A stretch of 64,000 bases of DNA from Amycolatopsis orientalis DSM 43388 (GCF_000411975.1 NZ_ASXG01000021.1:1-64000), one strand, 5' to 3'. Positions 25,167 to 33,992 are shown, counted from the first letter of the stretch. Made by a program: numbers and translations. The notes: generated from the sequence alone by a model not told the origin.

Positions 25167-25991
25167 GTGACGACGATCGATCCGACCCGGGCCGGGCTAG
25201 ACCAGCTGCTGAAGCTCGAGCCGCTCGAGCTGAACCTGTTCCGGGGCTGGTGCCACCAGGGTTCGCCGCAGCGGGCGTTCGGCGGCCAGGTCGCGGCGCA
25301 GGCGCTTACCGCGGCCGGCGCGACCGTGCCCGCGGCGCGGCACGTGCACTCGCTGCACGGCTATTTCATCCGCGGCGGCCGCACCGACATGCCGATCATC
25401 TACGAGGTCGAGCGGACTCGGGACGGCGGTTCGTTCACCACGCGCCGGGTCGTCGCGATCCAGAACGGCGAGAGCATTTTCAGCCTGTCCGCGTCGTTCC
25501 AGACCGAGGCGGAGAGCAGCGCGCACCAGGCGCGGATGCCCGAGGTCCCGGCCCCGGACGAGGCGGGCGTCGTCGAGCAGGACCGCTCGCCGATCGTCCT
25601 GTCCGCGATCGAAGTCCGTTTCGTCAGCAACCCGGAAACCGGCCTGCCCGACACCGGCCGCGGCCCGCGGCAGCGGATCTGGGTCCGGGCGAAGGACGCG
25701 TTGCCGGACGCCCCGCTGGCGCACGTCTGCGCGCTCACCTACATCTCCGACATCCGGCTGGCGGGCACCGCCCTGCTGCCGCACCGGGACGAGCCGGGCG
25801 TACCGCAGCTGACGTCGCTGGACCACGCGGTGTGGTTCCACCGCCCGTTCCGCGCGGACGAGTGGCTGCTCTTCGACATGGAAAGCCCCAGCTTCGCGAA
25901 CACCCGGGGCCTGACCCACGGCGAATTCTTCACCACCGACGGACGGCTCGTCGCCTCGGTGACGCAAGAAGTGCTGCTGCGCAGGCGCTGA
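25167..25991 (+). CDS. tesB: acyl-CoA thioesterase II
   Basis: 274 residues with two hot-dog domains (about 10-115 and 150-272), the TesB arrangement. Signature pieces are FRGWCHQGSPQRAFGGQVAAQAL, HSLHGYFIRGG, and in the second half LTSLDHAVWFHRPFRADEWLLF followed by RGLTHGEFFTTDGRLVASVTQE, holding the Asp-Thr/Ser-Gln catalytic set. It hydrolyses medium- to long-chain acyl-CoAs in the cytoplasm. Leaderless GTG start. Confidence 0.93.
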   Translation: MTTIDPTRAGLDQLLKLEPLELNLFRGWCHQGSPQRAFGGQVAAQALTAAGATVPAARHVHSLHGYFIRGGRTDMPIIYEVERTRDGGSFTTRRVVAIQNGESIFSLSASFQTEAESSAHQARMPEVPAPDEAGVVEQDRSPIVLSAIEVRFVSNPETGLPDTGRGPRQRIWVRAKDALPDAPLAHVCALTYISDIRLAGTALLPHRDEPGVPQLTSLDHAVWFHRPFRADEWLLFDMESPSFANTRGLTHGEFFTTDGRLVASVTQEVLLRRR

Positions 25992-26011
25992 CTCAGTCCG
26001 ATGTAGACGAT

Positions 26012-26566
26012 TCAGCCAAGCCGGACCCGCACCGGCCCGGCCGGCTCCGCGACGGTCTCGGCAACCGGCTCGCGCAGCACGTTCGACAACTGCCATGCCT
26101 CAAGGCCGGCGAGCACCGTGTTGGCGACCACGAGCACCAAGTACAACCCGGCCTGCACCGAAAGCCGGAACGGATGCTGGTCGGAAGACCCGGCCAGCAA
26201 CGAAATGTGGCACGCCACAACGACCACCATCGACGCCGCGGACAACCCGCCGAGCACGATCAGCAAGGCCCGCAGCACCCGGGTGCGCCGCCAGTTCAAG
26301 TAGCCGGTCTGGACCAGATCCGGGGTGCTGACCATGACCAGCCCGCAGCCGTAACCGGAAAACCCGCCGACCACGCCGCCGCCCGCGACCAGTGCGGTCG
26401 TCAGGTGGTACGAAACCGGGACCCGGTAGGCGGCGAGGATCGCGGCCACGCAGACCAGCAGTCCCAACGGCAGGTGCGGCCAGCCGTACCAGGGAAGCCG
26501 CCGCTCCATCCGGAGAATCGTCGGCAGATCGATGTCGCGGTACGCCTCGGGGTCGCGCAAAGCCAT
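26012..26566 (-). CDS. four-helix integral membrane protein
   Basis: 184 residues, start ATG 26566 with GAGAGGA 8 nt upstream. Predicted transmembrane segments at about 31-48, 55-75, 94-115 and 128-150; cytoplasmic N-terminus with RMERRLPWYGWPHLPLG. No recognised family. Converges with tesB 20 bp away. Confidence 0.7.
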   Translation of the reverse strand: MALRDPEAYRDIDLPTILRMERRLPWYGWPHLPLGLLVCVAAILAAYRVPVSYHLTTALVAGGGVVGGFSGYGCGLVMVSTPDLVQTGYLNWRRTRVLRALLIVLGGLSAASMVVVVACHISLLAGSSDQHPFRLSVQAGLYLVLVVANTVLAGLEAWQLSNVLREPVAETVAEPAGPVRVRLG

Positions 26567-26892
26567 TCGCACCGTTCCTCTCGTCCCGGAAACCCCCGGT
26601 GTGTGCGCGGTGACCGGCGAAGCCTAGGGCAGGCCGCGCGGCCGTGCAAAATCCACCGGAACCCGCCACTGAGCGGGACCAGGTCACCGGTACCTACTTT
26701 CGCACCCGGCCGGTGGCCCCTCGCCGCTTGGGCAAGACCGCGTGACCCACGCCACCCGCCAGCCCGCTCGCGTCTCCCCGACCAGCAGGAACTATCCCCG
26801 AATCCGTATTCATTTCTTGCTCCCTCTTCGGGGTTGTCCCGGGATGTCCGGTAGAGCGATTTTCTGTCGGTGGGGCCAGTTAGGCTGCGGAC
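26567..26892. other. 326-bp divergent intergenic region
   Basis: Between a leftward membrane protein and a rightward small gene. Apart from the TAGGCT -10-like hexamer at its right end, I see no RNA gene, long hairpin or coding sequence. Confidence 0.6.
26881..26886 (+). promoter_or_regulatory. -10 element of a leaderless promoter (small gene)
   Basis: TAGGCT ends 6 nt before the ATG at 26893 and no ribosome site intervenes. Confidence 0.5.
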
Positions 26893-27105
26893 ATGAACAC
26901 CGACGAACCAACCGTCGCCGCCGAAGATCTCGCCCAAGGCCAGTGGTTCTGGCACGAACCCGCGCCCGGCCTGCGTTCCTGGCCGCTGCAGGTGGCCACG
27001 GCCGAGATTTTGGAAGACGCGGTCCGCATCATCACCACCGACGAGGTCCGCGAACTGGTCTCGTACGCCCGCGACCGCCGGGTTCGCCTGGCCGTCGCTT
27101 CCTGA
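26893..27105 (+). CDS. small hypothetical protein
   Basis: 70 residues, acidic N-terminus and a basic C-terminal YARDRRVRLAVAS end; one predicted helix around 38-60. Not a family I recognise. Support is the leaderless start signal and codon pattern. Followed by the heptanucleotide array. Confidence 0.5.
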   Translation: MNTDEPTVAAEDLAQGQWFWHEPAPGLRSWPLQVATAEILEDAVRIITTDEVRELVSYARDRRVRLAVAS

Positions 27106-27519
27106 ATGGCACAACCACTACTACTGGGGAGATCTGGGGGATCGGGCCGGCCGCGCACGCGAGCGGCCCGTCCACTATGGACACCACGTCCGGGCTTCGG
27201 GCTTCGGGCTTCGGGCTTCGGGCTTCGGGCTTCGGGCTTCGGGCTTCGGGCTTCGGGCTTCGGGCTTCGGGCTTCGGGCGAGTCTCGCTGAACTTCCATG
27301 ACTTTTCCGCAGGGTTAGTCGCTCTGCGCCAGCCACTTCACGCAACAGCGGCGCATCGTGCTGAACTGCCTTGCGCACCACGAGTCGATCATCGGCGGGC
27401 GCGCGGGAATGCGTTGCCTGGCAAGCAGACCTCGTCCGTTGAGGAATCTGCCGCGCGACGTGATTGTGCTGCCCACACGGGAAGCAGCCGACCAACCAGC
27501 GTGAGCATCGACCACTGGA
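27106..27519. other. 414-bp gene-free stretch with a heptamer array
   Basis: Contains the GGGCTTC array and about 240 bp to the right with no credible coding sequence; short open frames on both strands end in or run through the repeat. No terminal repeats of an insertion sequence were seen. Confidence 0.6.
27192..27279. repeat. heptanucleotide tandem array, 12 copies
   Basis: Twelve perfect consecutive copies of GGGCTTC (27192-27275) followed by a partial GGGC. Perfect identity implies recent expansion. The unit is not a multiple of three, so it cycles through all frames and would be a length-variable locus. It lies outside any supported gene. Confidence 0.95.
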
Positions 27520-28065
27520 TCAGCGGGAGAGAACTCCTTGCAGCAGGACGTCCAGGAGATGCCGAGCGCGGGCGTCCCACTCGTCCTCGTCGAGGCGGGT
27601 CAGGTAGCCCGACAAGATGAACAGGTCGCGGGCGTCGACGTCGGGGCGGATGGTTCCCTGGGCCTTTCCGGCGTCGAGCAGGAGTGTGATGGCGTCGCCG
27701 ATCGGGCCGTGGCTTTGTTCGGACAGGCCTTTCCACACCGCCGTTTCGAGCGCCGCGAAGACACCACGTTTGACTCGGGCGTATTCGGCGATCCGGTCGA
27801 ACCAGCGCGACAGTGCCTCGACCGGTTCGCAGGCAGCCAGCAGTTCCGGGGCCAGCGCGACCAGGTCCTCCACTTCCTGCCGGTACACCTCGGCGAGCAG
27901 GTCCTCGCGCGTGGGAAAGTGCCGGTAGAGCGTTCCTTGCCCGACGCCGGCCGACTTGGCCACCGCGTTCAGCCGCAACTCTCCCGACGCGGCGATCGCC
28001 TCGCGAGCGATCTCGACGATCCGCTCCCGGTTCTCCCGGGCGTCCGCCCGCTGGGCCGCACTCAT
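27520..28065 (-). CDS. TetR-family transcriptional regulator
   Basis: 181 residues from ATG 28065. N-terminal HTH (about 12-58) with LNAVAKSAGVGQGTLYRHFPTREDLLAEVY, the TetR signature, and a helical ligand domain of the TetR_C_SbtR type. The frame is open 45 codons further upstream without supporting features. No adjacent target gene: left is a repeat locus, right a long non-coding stretch. Confidence 0.9.
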   Translation of the reverse strand: MSAAQRADARENRERIVEIAREAIAASGELRLNAVAKSAGVGQGTLYRHFPTREDLLAEVYRQEVEDLVALAPELLAACEPVEALSRWFDRIAEYARVKRGVFAALETAVWKGLSEQSHGPIGDAITLLLDAGKAQGTIRPDVDARDLFILSGYLTRLDEDEWDARARHLLDVLLQGVLSR

Positions 28066-28370
28066 CGCCGGCGACCGGTACCAGTGGAAACGCGCATACC
28101 GCAACGTTATCGCGGACCCGGCGAGTGCTGCATAATCTGCGGCCCGGCACGCGCGGCAGTGGCCAGGCGGTCCTGACCAGGGCAGCCGCCCGCCGCCCAT
28201 GACCAGACACGCTGAGAGCCGACGGCGTTCACGCCTTGCCGTTACGCCCGGGAACGCCCGACGACCAGGAATCCGATGGAAGCGGCAGTGTCCCTAGAAC
28301 GGTACCGGGCGACGGCCGCCTCCCCGCCGTCATTAACCAGGACTCGGCGAAGCGGGCACGTCCGCTACCA

Positions 28371-28860
28371 GCACCCGGAACAGCAGCACCCCAACGGAAG
28401 GGCAGCGTTCCTGTCAAATCGACGGCGTCCGGGAACGGCTGCATCGCTGCCCGCCAATGGCCGACGCAAGCGGCGGCGACCTTTCTATCAACAGCACCCG
28501 CGGACACCCGCATCGCCGCCCGCCAACGACGACGGCCCAGCGGAAGCGACAGCGAAGCTTTCCATCAACAGCCCCCAAGGACACCGCCCCGCCGCCCGCC
28601 AACGACGACAGCCCAGCGGAAGCGACAACGAACCTTGCCACCAACAGCACCCGCGGACCCCGCATCACAGCGCACCAGCGACGAAGCCCCGACGGGAGCG
28701 ACAGCGAACCTTTCCATCAACTGCGCCCAAGGACACCCGCACCGCCGCCCGCCGACCACGACAGCGGAAGCAACAACGAACCCTTCCACCAACAGCGCCC
28801 AAGGACACCCGCACCGCCGCCCGCCGACCACGGCCCAGTAGAACGGGCAGCGTCCCTACC
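28371..28860. repeat. degenerate 70-77 bp tandem repeat
   Basis: A GGACACCCGCACCGCCGCCC-like core recurs at about 28432, 28502, 28579, 28655, 28731 and 28803, giving spacings of 70, 77, 76, 76 and 72 bp. Copies share an AGCGGAAGCGACA block and a CCATCAACAGC block. Weaker relatives precede the array to about 28300. Confidence 0.75.
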
Positions 28861-29130
28861 CGGCCGACGCCAGCCGGGAACACCGACATCCCACCCCCTC
28901 GATGACGGAGCAACGCCCCACCCGTGTCCCTACCGAACCCAGCGCCCCACAACGCTCGCGGAAGCGACCCACAAGGCCTTGTCCCCCAAGCAACCCGGCC
29001 CATTGATAACCACCACCAGCGCGTTGAAACATGCCGCGCATAACTCCCCGATTCGATTGACAACCCTTCCGGCCCGAGCAGAGGGTGGTCACAAGCTGCC
29101 GATGCCCGGAGCGGTCCGGTTACCCTGTCA

Positions 29131-29160
29131 ACGAGCCGAAACGAGCCCAAACGAGCCGAA
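29131..29160. promoter_or_regulatory. three 10-bp direct repeats upstream of SnoaL/RR genes
   Basis: ACGAGCCGAA, ACGAGCCCAA and ACGAGCCGAA are directly adjacent, one helical turn each, 72 bp before the SnoaL-like gene. Such phasing on one DNA face suits an activator or response regulator; function is inferred. Confidence 0.4.
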
Positions 29161-29231
29161 AACCGCGCCGAAAGGCCCAGCCGGCGCGCTGAACGCCGCC
29201 CGCCCCGACCGTGAGGAAAACGAGGAAAACG

Positions 29232-29849
29232 ATGTCTCTCGAGCACGCCGCAACGTCCGACCCGGCCGCGGACAGTCCGGACCGGCGGGTGGCCGCGCTG
29301 GAGGAGACCGTCGCGGGGCTGGTTCGGCGGGTCCAGGTGCTCGAGGCCGAGGCGGAGATTCGCCGGGTGCAGACGCGCTACATGTTCCTCTGCGACACGC
29401 CCTGCCCGGAGTTCGGCGTCGCGAGCGACGACGAGCGGATCGACCTCATCATGGAGCTCTACACCGAGGACGCGGTCTGGGAGGGCGTCGGCGAGTACTA
29501 CGACGGGCAGTTCGGGCGGGCGGAAGGCGCCGCGGCGATCCGGGCGCATTTTCAGCGGTTCTGGGGCGAGAAAAAAGACCCCGCGCTTCTGCTCAACGCG
29601 CATTATCTCACTTCCGAGCAGATTCACGTGGACGGCGACGAGGCCACTGGGCAATGGATCCACATGCAACCGTGGCTGTTCTCCGACGGGAAAGCGCTCC
29701 TGCGGTCCAGCCGGTTGAACAATGCGTTCCGGCGCGTCGGCGACACGTGGCGGATCACGCGTACGCGCACCGAAAACGTCTTCATCGCCCCGTTGCCGGA
29801 AGGCTGGGCGAGCGATTATCCCTCGGCGTCGGTGCTGATGAAGCCATGA
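29232..29849 (+). CDS. SnoaL-like/NTF2-fold protein of the iac-like cluster
   Basis: 205 residues: a coiled-coil-like N-terminal helix (about 20-48) then a SnoaL_4 NTF2-fold domain (about 45-170) with LIMELYTEDAVWEGVG and IRAHFQRFWG. SnoaL-like proteins of unknown role occur in iac clusters. ATG 29232 has GAGGAAA 6 nt upstream. Its stop overlaps the response regulator start (ATGA), tying it to the regulator transcriptionally. Could bind or isomerise a ring-oxidised intermediate; no catalytic residue set is evident. Confidence 0.8.
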   Translation: MSLEHAATSDPAADSPDRRVAALEETVAGLVRRVQVLEAEAEIRRVQTRYMFLCDTPCPEFGVASDDERIDLIMELYTEDAVWEGVGEYYDGQFGRAEGAAAIRAHFQRFWGEKKDPALLLNAHYLTSEQIHVDGDEATGQWIHMQPWLFSDGKALLRSSRLNNAFRRVGDTWRITRTRTENVFIAPLPEGWASDYPSASVLMKP

Positions 29850-30460
29850 GCGACGACCCGGTCGTGCACGTGGTGGACGACGACGAAGACCTCCGGCAGT
29901 CCCTGGTGTTCCTGCTGGAGAGCGTCGGCGTCCAAGCCTTGACGTACCCGGACGCCCAGACGTTCCTCGACGAGTTCGATCCGGCCGAGCCCGCGGTCGT
30001 GATCGTCGACGTGCGCATGCCCGCGATCAGCGGTTTCCAGCTGCAGGAAAAGCTCGCGGAAATCGACTGCCCGGCCCCGCTCATTTTCTGTTCCGCGCAC
30101 GGCGACATTCCGATGTCCGTGCGCGCGCTCACCGCGGGGGCGGTCGATTTCCTGGAGAAGCCTTACCAGGCCCAGCGCATGGTCGAGGTGGTCCAGACCC
30201 AGCTCATCGAGGCACGCCGCCGGTTCGCGGAGCACGCGGAGCGGCAGGCCGTCCGGGCTCGGCTCGACACCTTGACCCAGCGCGAGCGCGAGGTGCTGCG
30301 GCTGGTGGTCGACGGGATGCCCAGCCAGGCGATCGCGCACCAGCTGGGCACCAGCGTCAAAACCGTCGACGTGCATCGGGCGCGGATCAAGGCGAAGACG
30401 TCGGCGGACAGCCTGGGCACGCTGGTCCGCGACATCCTCACCCATCGCGTCACCGTGTGA
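29846..30460 (+). CDS. FixJ/NarL-type response regulator
   Basis: 204 residues: receiver 1-120 with DDDED (11-15), phospho-acceptor D55 in VVIVDVRMP and LEKPYQ; LuxR-type HTH 140-200 with LTQREREVLRLVVDG and VKTVDVHRARIKAK. FixJ-type partner for the PAS histidine kinase encoded on the opposite strand at 32.5-34.0 kb. Paraburkholderia-type iac clusters also carry a LuxR-type regulator and a kinase, supporting control of auxin catabolism. Translationally coupled to the SnoaL gene. Confidence 0.9.
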   Translation: MSDDPVVHVVDDDEDLRQSLVFLLESVGVQALTYPDAQTFLDEFDPAEPAVVIVDVRMPAISGFQLQEKLAEIDCPAPLIFCSAHGDIPMSVRALTAGAVDFLEKPYQAQRMVEVVQTQLIEARRRFAEHAERQAVRARLDTLTQREREVLRLVVDGMPSQAIAHQLGTSVKTVDVHRARIKAKTSADSLGTLVRDILTHRVTV

Positions 30461-31664
30461 GCGCGGCCTCCACCCAGCAGCCCGTGCCCAGCAGGGCGGA
30501 CTCTCCGGAAGCCCTGCCGACCAGCTGCAATCCCAGCGGCAAGCCAGCCTCGTCGCGCGGGCCCGGCACGGCGATCACGGGCAGGCCCAGCGCCTGCCAC
30601 GGGCGGCTGAGCACGGGGTCGCCGGTCGCGGCCAAGCCAGCGGGGGCCGAACCGAGTGCGGCCGGGGCGAGGACGGCGTCGTAGCCGGTGGCGATCTCGG
30701 CGAGTCGCGCACCGCCAGCCGCGACGACGTCCAGCGCGGCCTCGTATTCCGCGCGCGGCATCTCCGCGCCGGTACGCAGCAGTTGCGCCAGCGGGGCGCT
30801 GAGCCGGTCCGCCGAGGCCAGCTCAACGGAACGTTCCCGCGCCGCCTCGTAGGCCATCACCACGGGATGCGCGGCGGTCAACGCAGGAACCAAAGCCCGG
30901 TCCGGGAATTCGTCGACCACGGCACCGGCCGCGCGCAGCCGAGAAACCGCGGTACCGACCGCCTTCTCCATCGCCGGGCTGACGTCGGCCGAGGACCACA
31001 CCAGCAAGCGCGGTACCGAAGGAGCCACCTCCGGCTCCCCCGACAGCGCCGACCAGGCCAACGCCAGATCGGAGACCGTCGCGGTGAACATGCCGTGGCT
31101 GTCCAGGCTCGGGCTCAGACCGGTGACACCGTCGACCGGGTACCGGCCCCGGCTCATCACCAGCGAGGCGACTCCGCAGAACGCGGCCGGGCGGGTCACC
31201 GAGCCAGCGGTCTGCGAACCCAGCGCCAACGGCACGTGTCCGGCGGCAACGGCAGCGGCGGAACCGCTGGAGGAACCACCGGGCGTGTGGCCGGGCGCAG
31301 CGGGGTTGTCCGTGGGACCGGGTGCGAAGAAAGCGAACTCCGTGGTCACGGTCTTGCCGATCGGCACCGCTCCCGCTCGACGCCATTCGCGGACGATCGA
31401 AGCGTCCACAGTGGCCGGTGGGGCATCCGCGCGCAGGACGGAGCCGCAGCGGGTCGGCAGCCCGGCCAAGTCGATGATGTCCTTGACTCCCAATGGAACT
31501 CCGCCCAGCAGGCCCGTCGAGAGAGGCAGGTAAGCCGAGGAAACCCAAGCGTCGAAAGAGCCCGCCGCGATCCGCGAGCGTGCCTCCGCGACGGCGGCTT
31601 CGGGTGTCGTCCGGCCCGCAGACAGATCGGCGACCAGTGCGCGCAGCGACCACGGCCCGGTCAC
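30450..31664 (-). CDS. iacH: amidase (IacH-like)
   Basis: 404 residues of the amidase-signature family. Catalytic triad: Lys about 61 in LGVKDIIDLAG, cis-Ser in PGGSSSGSAA, nucleophile Ser about 154 in GSQTAGSVTRP. Likely hydrolyses an amide such as indole-3-acetamide or an amide formed late in the pathway; iac clusters encode such an amidase (IacH). The GTG at 31664 overlaps the stop of the upstream small gene (GTGA), and the 3' end overlaps the response regulator end by 11 bp. Specific substrate is inferred from context. Confidence 0.82.
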   Translation of the reverse strand: MTGPWSLRALVADLSAGRTTPEAAVAEARSRIAAGSFDAWVSSAYLPLSTGLLGGVPLGVKDIIDLAGLPTRCGSVLRADAPPATVDASIVREWRRAGAVPIGKTVTTEFAFFAPGPTDNPAAPGHTPGGSSSGSAAAVAAGHVPLALGSQTAGSVTRPAAFCGVASLVMSRGRYPVDGVTGLSPSLDSHGMFTATVSDLALAWSALSGEPEVAPSVPRLLVWSSADVSPAMEKAVGTAVSRLRAAGAVVDEFPDRALVPALTAAHPVVMAYEAARERSVELASADRLSAPLAQLLRTGAEMPRAEYEAALDVVAAGGARLAEIATGYDAVLAPAALGSAPAGLAATGDPVLSRPWQALGLPVIAVPGPRDEAGLPLGLQLVGRASGESALLGTGCWVEAALTR

Positions 31665-31909
31665 GGCTGGGTCCAGGCGGCGTCGGCGGTCCAGTAGTCC
31701 ATGCCGCTCGCGCTGACCGCGTGCCGCCACTCCGACGTCCGGCGCAGCAGCGGTTCGACGCGCGCGGTCGCTTCGTCGGCGGCCTCCGGACCGTCGGCCG
31801 ACACCTGCCAGTGCACCCAGTCCAGCTCGCGGCCGTGCTCGTCGTGCACGAAGAGATCGACGTGCCGCCAGCCGTAGCCGTGCGTGTCGTTGTAGCAGGT
31901 CAGGGTCAT
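31661..31909 (-). CDS. small protein between flavin reductase and amidase
   Basis: 82 residues, start ATG 31909 with GGAG upstream. Trp-rich: YNDTHGYGWRHVDLFVHDEHGRELDWVHW near the N-terminus. No family recognised. It ends in a 4-bp overlap with the amidase start and begins 22 bp after the flavin reductase stop, so it belongs to the same transcript. May be a small accessory subunit. Confidence 0.65.
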   Translation of the reverse strand: MTLTCYNDTHGYGWRHVDLFVHDEHGRELDWVHWQVSADGPEAADEATARVEPLLRRTSEWRHAVSASGMDYWTADAAWTQP

Positions 31910-31931
31910 CCGTTCCACGGGTTCTCCTCGA

Positions 31932-32438
31932 TCAGGCGCTGAGTGCGGCAAGCCGGTGGAAGCGGCGCTGGAAGTACACCAAGGCACCGCGGTCCGGCGC
32001 GGTCAGCACCTTCTCGATCTCGACGAACAGCACCGAATGCGAGCCATGCTCCTGTTCGGCGACGATCCGGCCGACCAGCGAGGCGGCCGCGCCGCGCAGC
32101 ACCGGCGCGTCCTCGCTGTCGAGGTCCCAGCAGTCCTGGTCGAAGCGTTCGGCGGTCGGCACCTTCGTCGCGCCGGCGAAGTGCATGGCCAGGTCCTCCT
32201 GGCCGGGGCCGAGGACGTTGACGCAGACCCGTCCGTTGCCGACCAGGATCGCGTGCGACCGGCTCGACCGGTTGACGCACACGAGCACGGTCGGCGGGCT
32301 GTCGGTGACCGAGCAGGCGGCGCTCACCGTCATCCCGGCGAGGCCGTGCGGACCCGCGGTGGTCACGACGTTGACGGCCGCGGAGAGGTTGGCCATCGCG
32401 GTGCGGAATTCGCGCTGGGTCCGGGTCAGCTCGGACAC
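31932..32438 (-). CDS. iacG: flavin reductase (IacG-like)
   Basis: 168 residues of the HpaC/flavin-reductase-like FMN-binding split-barrel family: NVVTTAGPHGLAGMTVSAACSVTDSPPTVLVCVN and FCVNVLGPGQEDLAMHFAG-type segment (VCVNVLG here). It would supply reduced flavin to the monooxygenase encoded at 34.1 kb. The GTG start at 32438 has AGGAGG 7 nt upstream; an upstream extension to 32489 lacks this. Own promoter possible in the 96-bp gap after the kinase gene. Confidence 0.85.
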   Translation of the reverse strand: MSELTRTQREFRTAMANLSAAVNVVTTAGPHGLAGMTVSAACSVTDSPPTVLVCVNRSSRSHAILVGNGRVCVNVLGPGQEDLAMHFAGATKVPTAERFDQDCWDLDSEDAPVLRGAAASLVGRIVAEQEHGSHSVLFVEIEKVLTAPDRGALVYFQRRFHRLAALSA

Positions 32439-32534
32439 GGTGCCTCCTAGTACTGGGGCCGGGGCTGCCTCGACCGTACAAAGCCGCACCGGGCGCGGGA
32501 TATCGAGAACTTCCCCGGCGTAGCTGAAGAATTC

Positions 32535-33992
32535 CTAACCCGGGCCGGTCGCGGGCAGTGCGAACCCGAAGCGCGAACCTCCGCCGGCGCGGTGTTCGGC
32601 CCAGATCGTCCCGTGCTGACGCGTGATGATGCGGTGGCTCAGCGCCAGTCCAATGCCGCTGCCGCGCTCCTTCGCGGTGAACGACTCGTCGAACGGGTTG
32701 CGCGGGAAACCGCGGCCGCGATCGTCCACGGTGACCACGCCGGTGTCGCCGTCGCGGCGCGTAGTGAGCACCAGGCTGCGCCGCTGCGGCGGACACTGCG
32801 CCATTTCCTCGATCGCGTTGAAGCACAGGTTCAGCACGACCTGGCCGGTCAGCACGCGTTCGCAGTGCACCGGGACCGGCTCGCCCGCTCGCTCGAAGGT
32901 CACCTCGATCGCCGCCGGTTCAGCCCGCAACCGCACGAAATACAGGCATTCCTCGACGATCTCGTTCAGGTCGGCCACCTGCTCCACGTGCTCCAGATGC
33001 CCGACGAACGCCCGCACGGACGACACGATCTGGCTCGCCCGCTCGATCTGCCGGACGGCGCTGTCGATGCCGTAGACGACCGGCGCGGCATCGAGCGTCC
33101 GGGACCGGACCCCGGCCAGGAAGTTGCCCGCGGCGGCGAGCGGCTGGCTCAGCTCGTGCGCGATCGCCATCGCCATGTCGCCCATCGCGGTGTAGCGCGC
33201 CAGGTAGTTCTCCCGGTGCAGCTCCTGCTCGCGCCGGACCTCGCCGCGGACTCGCTCGGACACGTCGTGGAGCAGCAGCAGAAACGCGTCCCCAGCAGGC
33301 TCTCGAAGCCGTTCGACACTGCCCTCCAGCCACACGCGACCCTGGATTTCCAGCCGCACCTGCGTGGCCGGCGCGGCGCGTTCGCGGACTTCGTCCCAGG
33401 TGGCCGGACGGTCGTCGAGGCGGAGGCCGGCGTAGTCGGTCAGGCGGCCGAGCGGTTCGTCCGGCGTCGCGCCGAACAGCTCGACCGCGGAGTCCGTGGC
33501 GAACCGCAGCTCGCCCGAGCCGTCGAGCATCAACGCGACCGCTGAGGTCTGCCGGGCCAGCGCGTCGACCCACGACGTGGTCAACCGCAGCTCACGCTCG
33601 ATTTCCTGCTCGCGTTCGATGTCGCGGAACTGCACCATCACCGCCGGGCCCTGGGCCAGCTCGACCCGCGTGGCCACGGCGTCGGTCGGGATCACCCGGC
33701 CGGATTTCGTGCGGTAGTGCCATTCGATCCGGCTGACGCCCTTGTCGACCGCCTCCTGCAGCCAGGCCCGGCCGATCACCCGGTCGTACTGCTGCGCGGA
33801 GCTGCTCATGTGGTTCGCCTTGAGCGGCCGCAGCTCGGTGACGCTCCATTCGAGCATCTCGCAGGCCGCCGGATTGGCCCACAGGATGTTCTTCGTCGCG
33901 CCGTCGTGCACGAGCACGCACGTGCGGCTGGCGTTGAGCATCGCGACGAAATCGTGCGTCGTCAGCTCGGGCGCGCGCGGGTCTGCCTCCAT
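32535..33992 (-). CDS. PAS-domain sensor histidine kinase
   Basis: 485 residues, soluble (no membrane helix). PAS 1 about 10-115 (ILWANPAACEMLEWS), PAS 2 about 130-235, then HisKA with AIAHELSQPLAAAGNFL (His phosphorylation site) and HATPase with NLCFNAIEEM, DRGRGFP and GSGIGLALSHRI. The HELSQPL box is typical of FixL/DctB kinases. Partner of the FixJ-type regulator 2 kb away; a cytoplasmic sensor fits detection of an intracellular aromatic ligand. Divergent from the monooxygenase gene. Confidence 0.9.
   Translation of the reverse strand: MEADPRAPELTTHDFVAMLNASRTCVLVHDGATKNILWANPAACEMLEWSVTELRPLKANHMSSSAQQYDRVIGRAWLQEAVDKGVSRIEWHYRTKSGRVIPTDAVATRVELAQGPAVMVQFRDIEREQEIERELRLTTSWVDALARQTSAVALMLDGSGELRFATDSAVELFGATPDEPLGRLTDYAGLRLDDRPATWDEVRERAAPATQVRLEIQGRVWLEGSVERLREPAGDAFLLLLHDVSERVRGEVRREQELHRENYLARYTAMGDMAMAIAHELSQPLAAAGNFLAGVRSRTLDAAPVVYGIDSAVRQIERASQIVSSVRAFVGHLEHVEQVADLNEIVEECLYFVRLRAEPAAIEVTFERAGEPVPVHCERVLTGQVVLNLCFNAIEEMAQCPPQRRSLVLTTRRDGDTGVVTVDDRGRGFPRNPFDESFTAKERGSGIGLALSHRIITRQHGTIWAEHRAGGGSRFGFALPATGPG

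Larger units (their letters stand above)
28066..29231. other. 1.17-kb non-coding stretch with minisatellite
   Basis: The longest gene-free segment of the window. About 28.24-28.88 kb is a degenerate tandem repeat; the rest is unique sequence ending in three 10-bp direct repeats before the SnoaL gene. All six frames translate to low-complexity Pro/Arg/Thr-rich sequence over the repeat, so I do not call a gene. Confidence 0.65.

Noticed and set aside
27280-27519. Insertion-sequence or transposase remnant
   Set aside because: No terminal inverted repeats, target duplication or transposase motif found in any frame.
28300-28870. CRISPR or repeat-protein gene
   Set aside because: Whole 70-77 bp unit is repeated without distinct spacers, spacing varies by non-multiples of three, and no frame gives a consistent peptide repeat.
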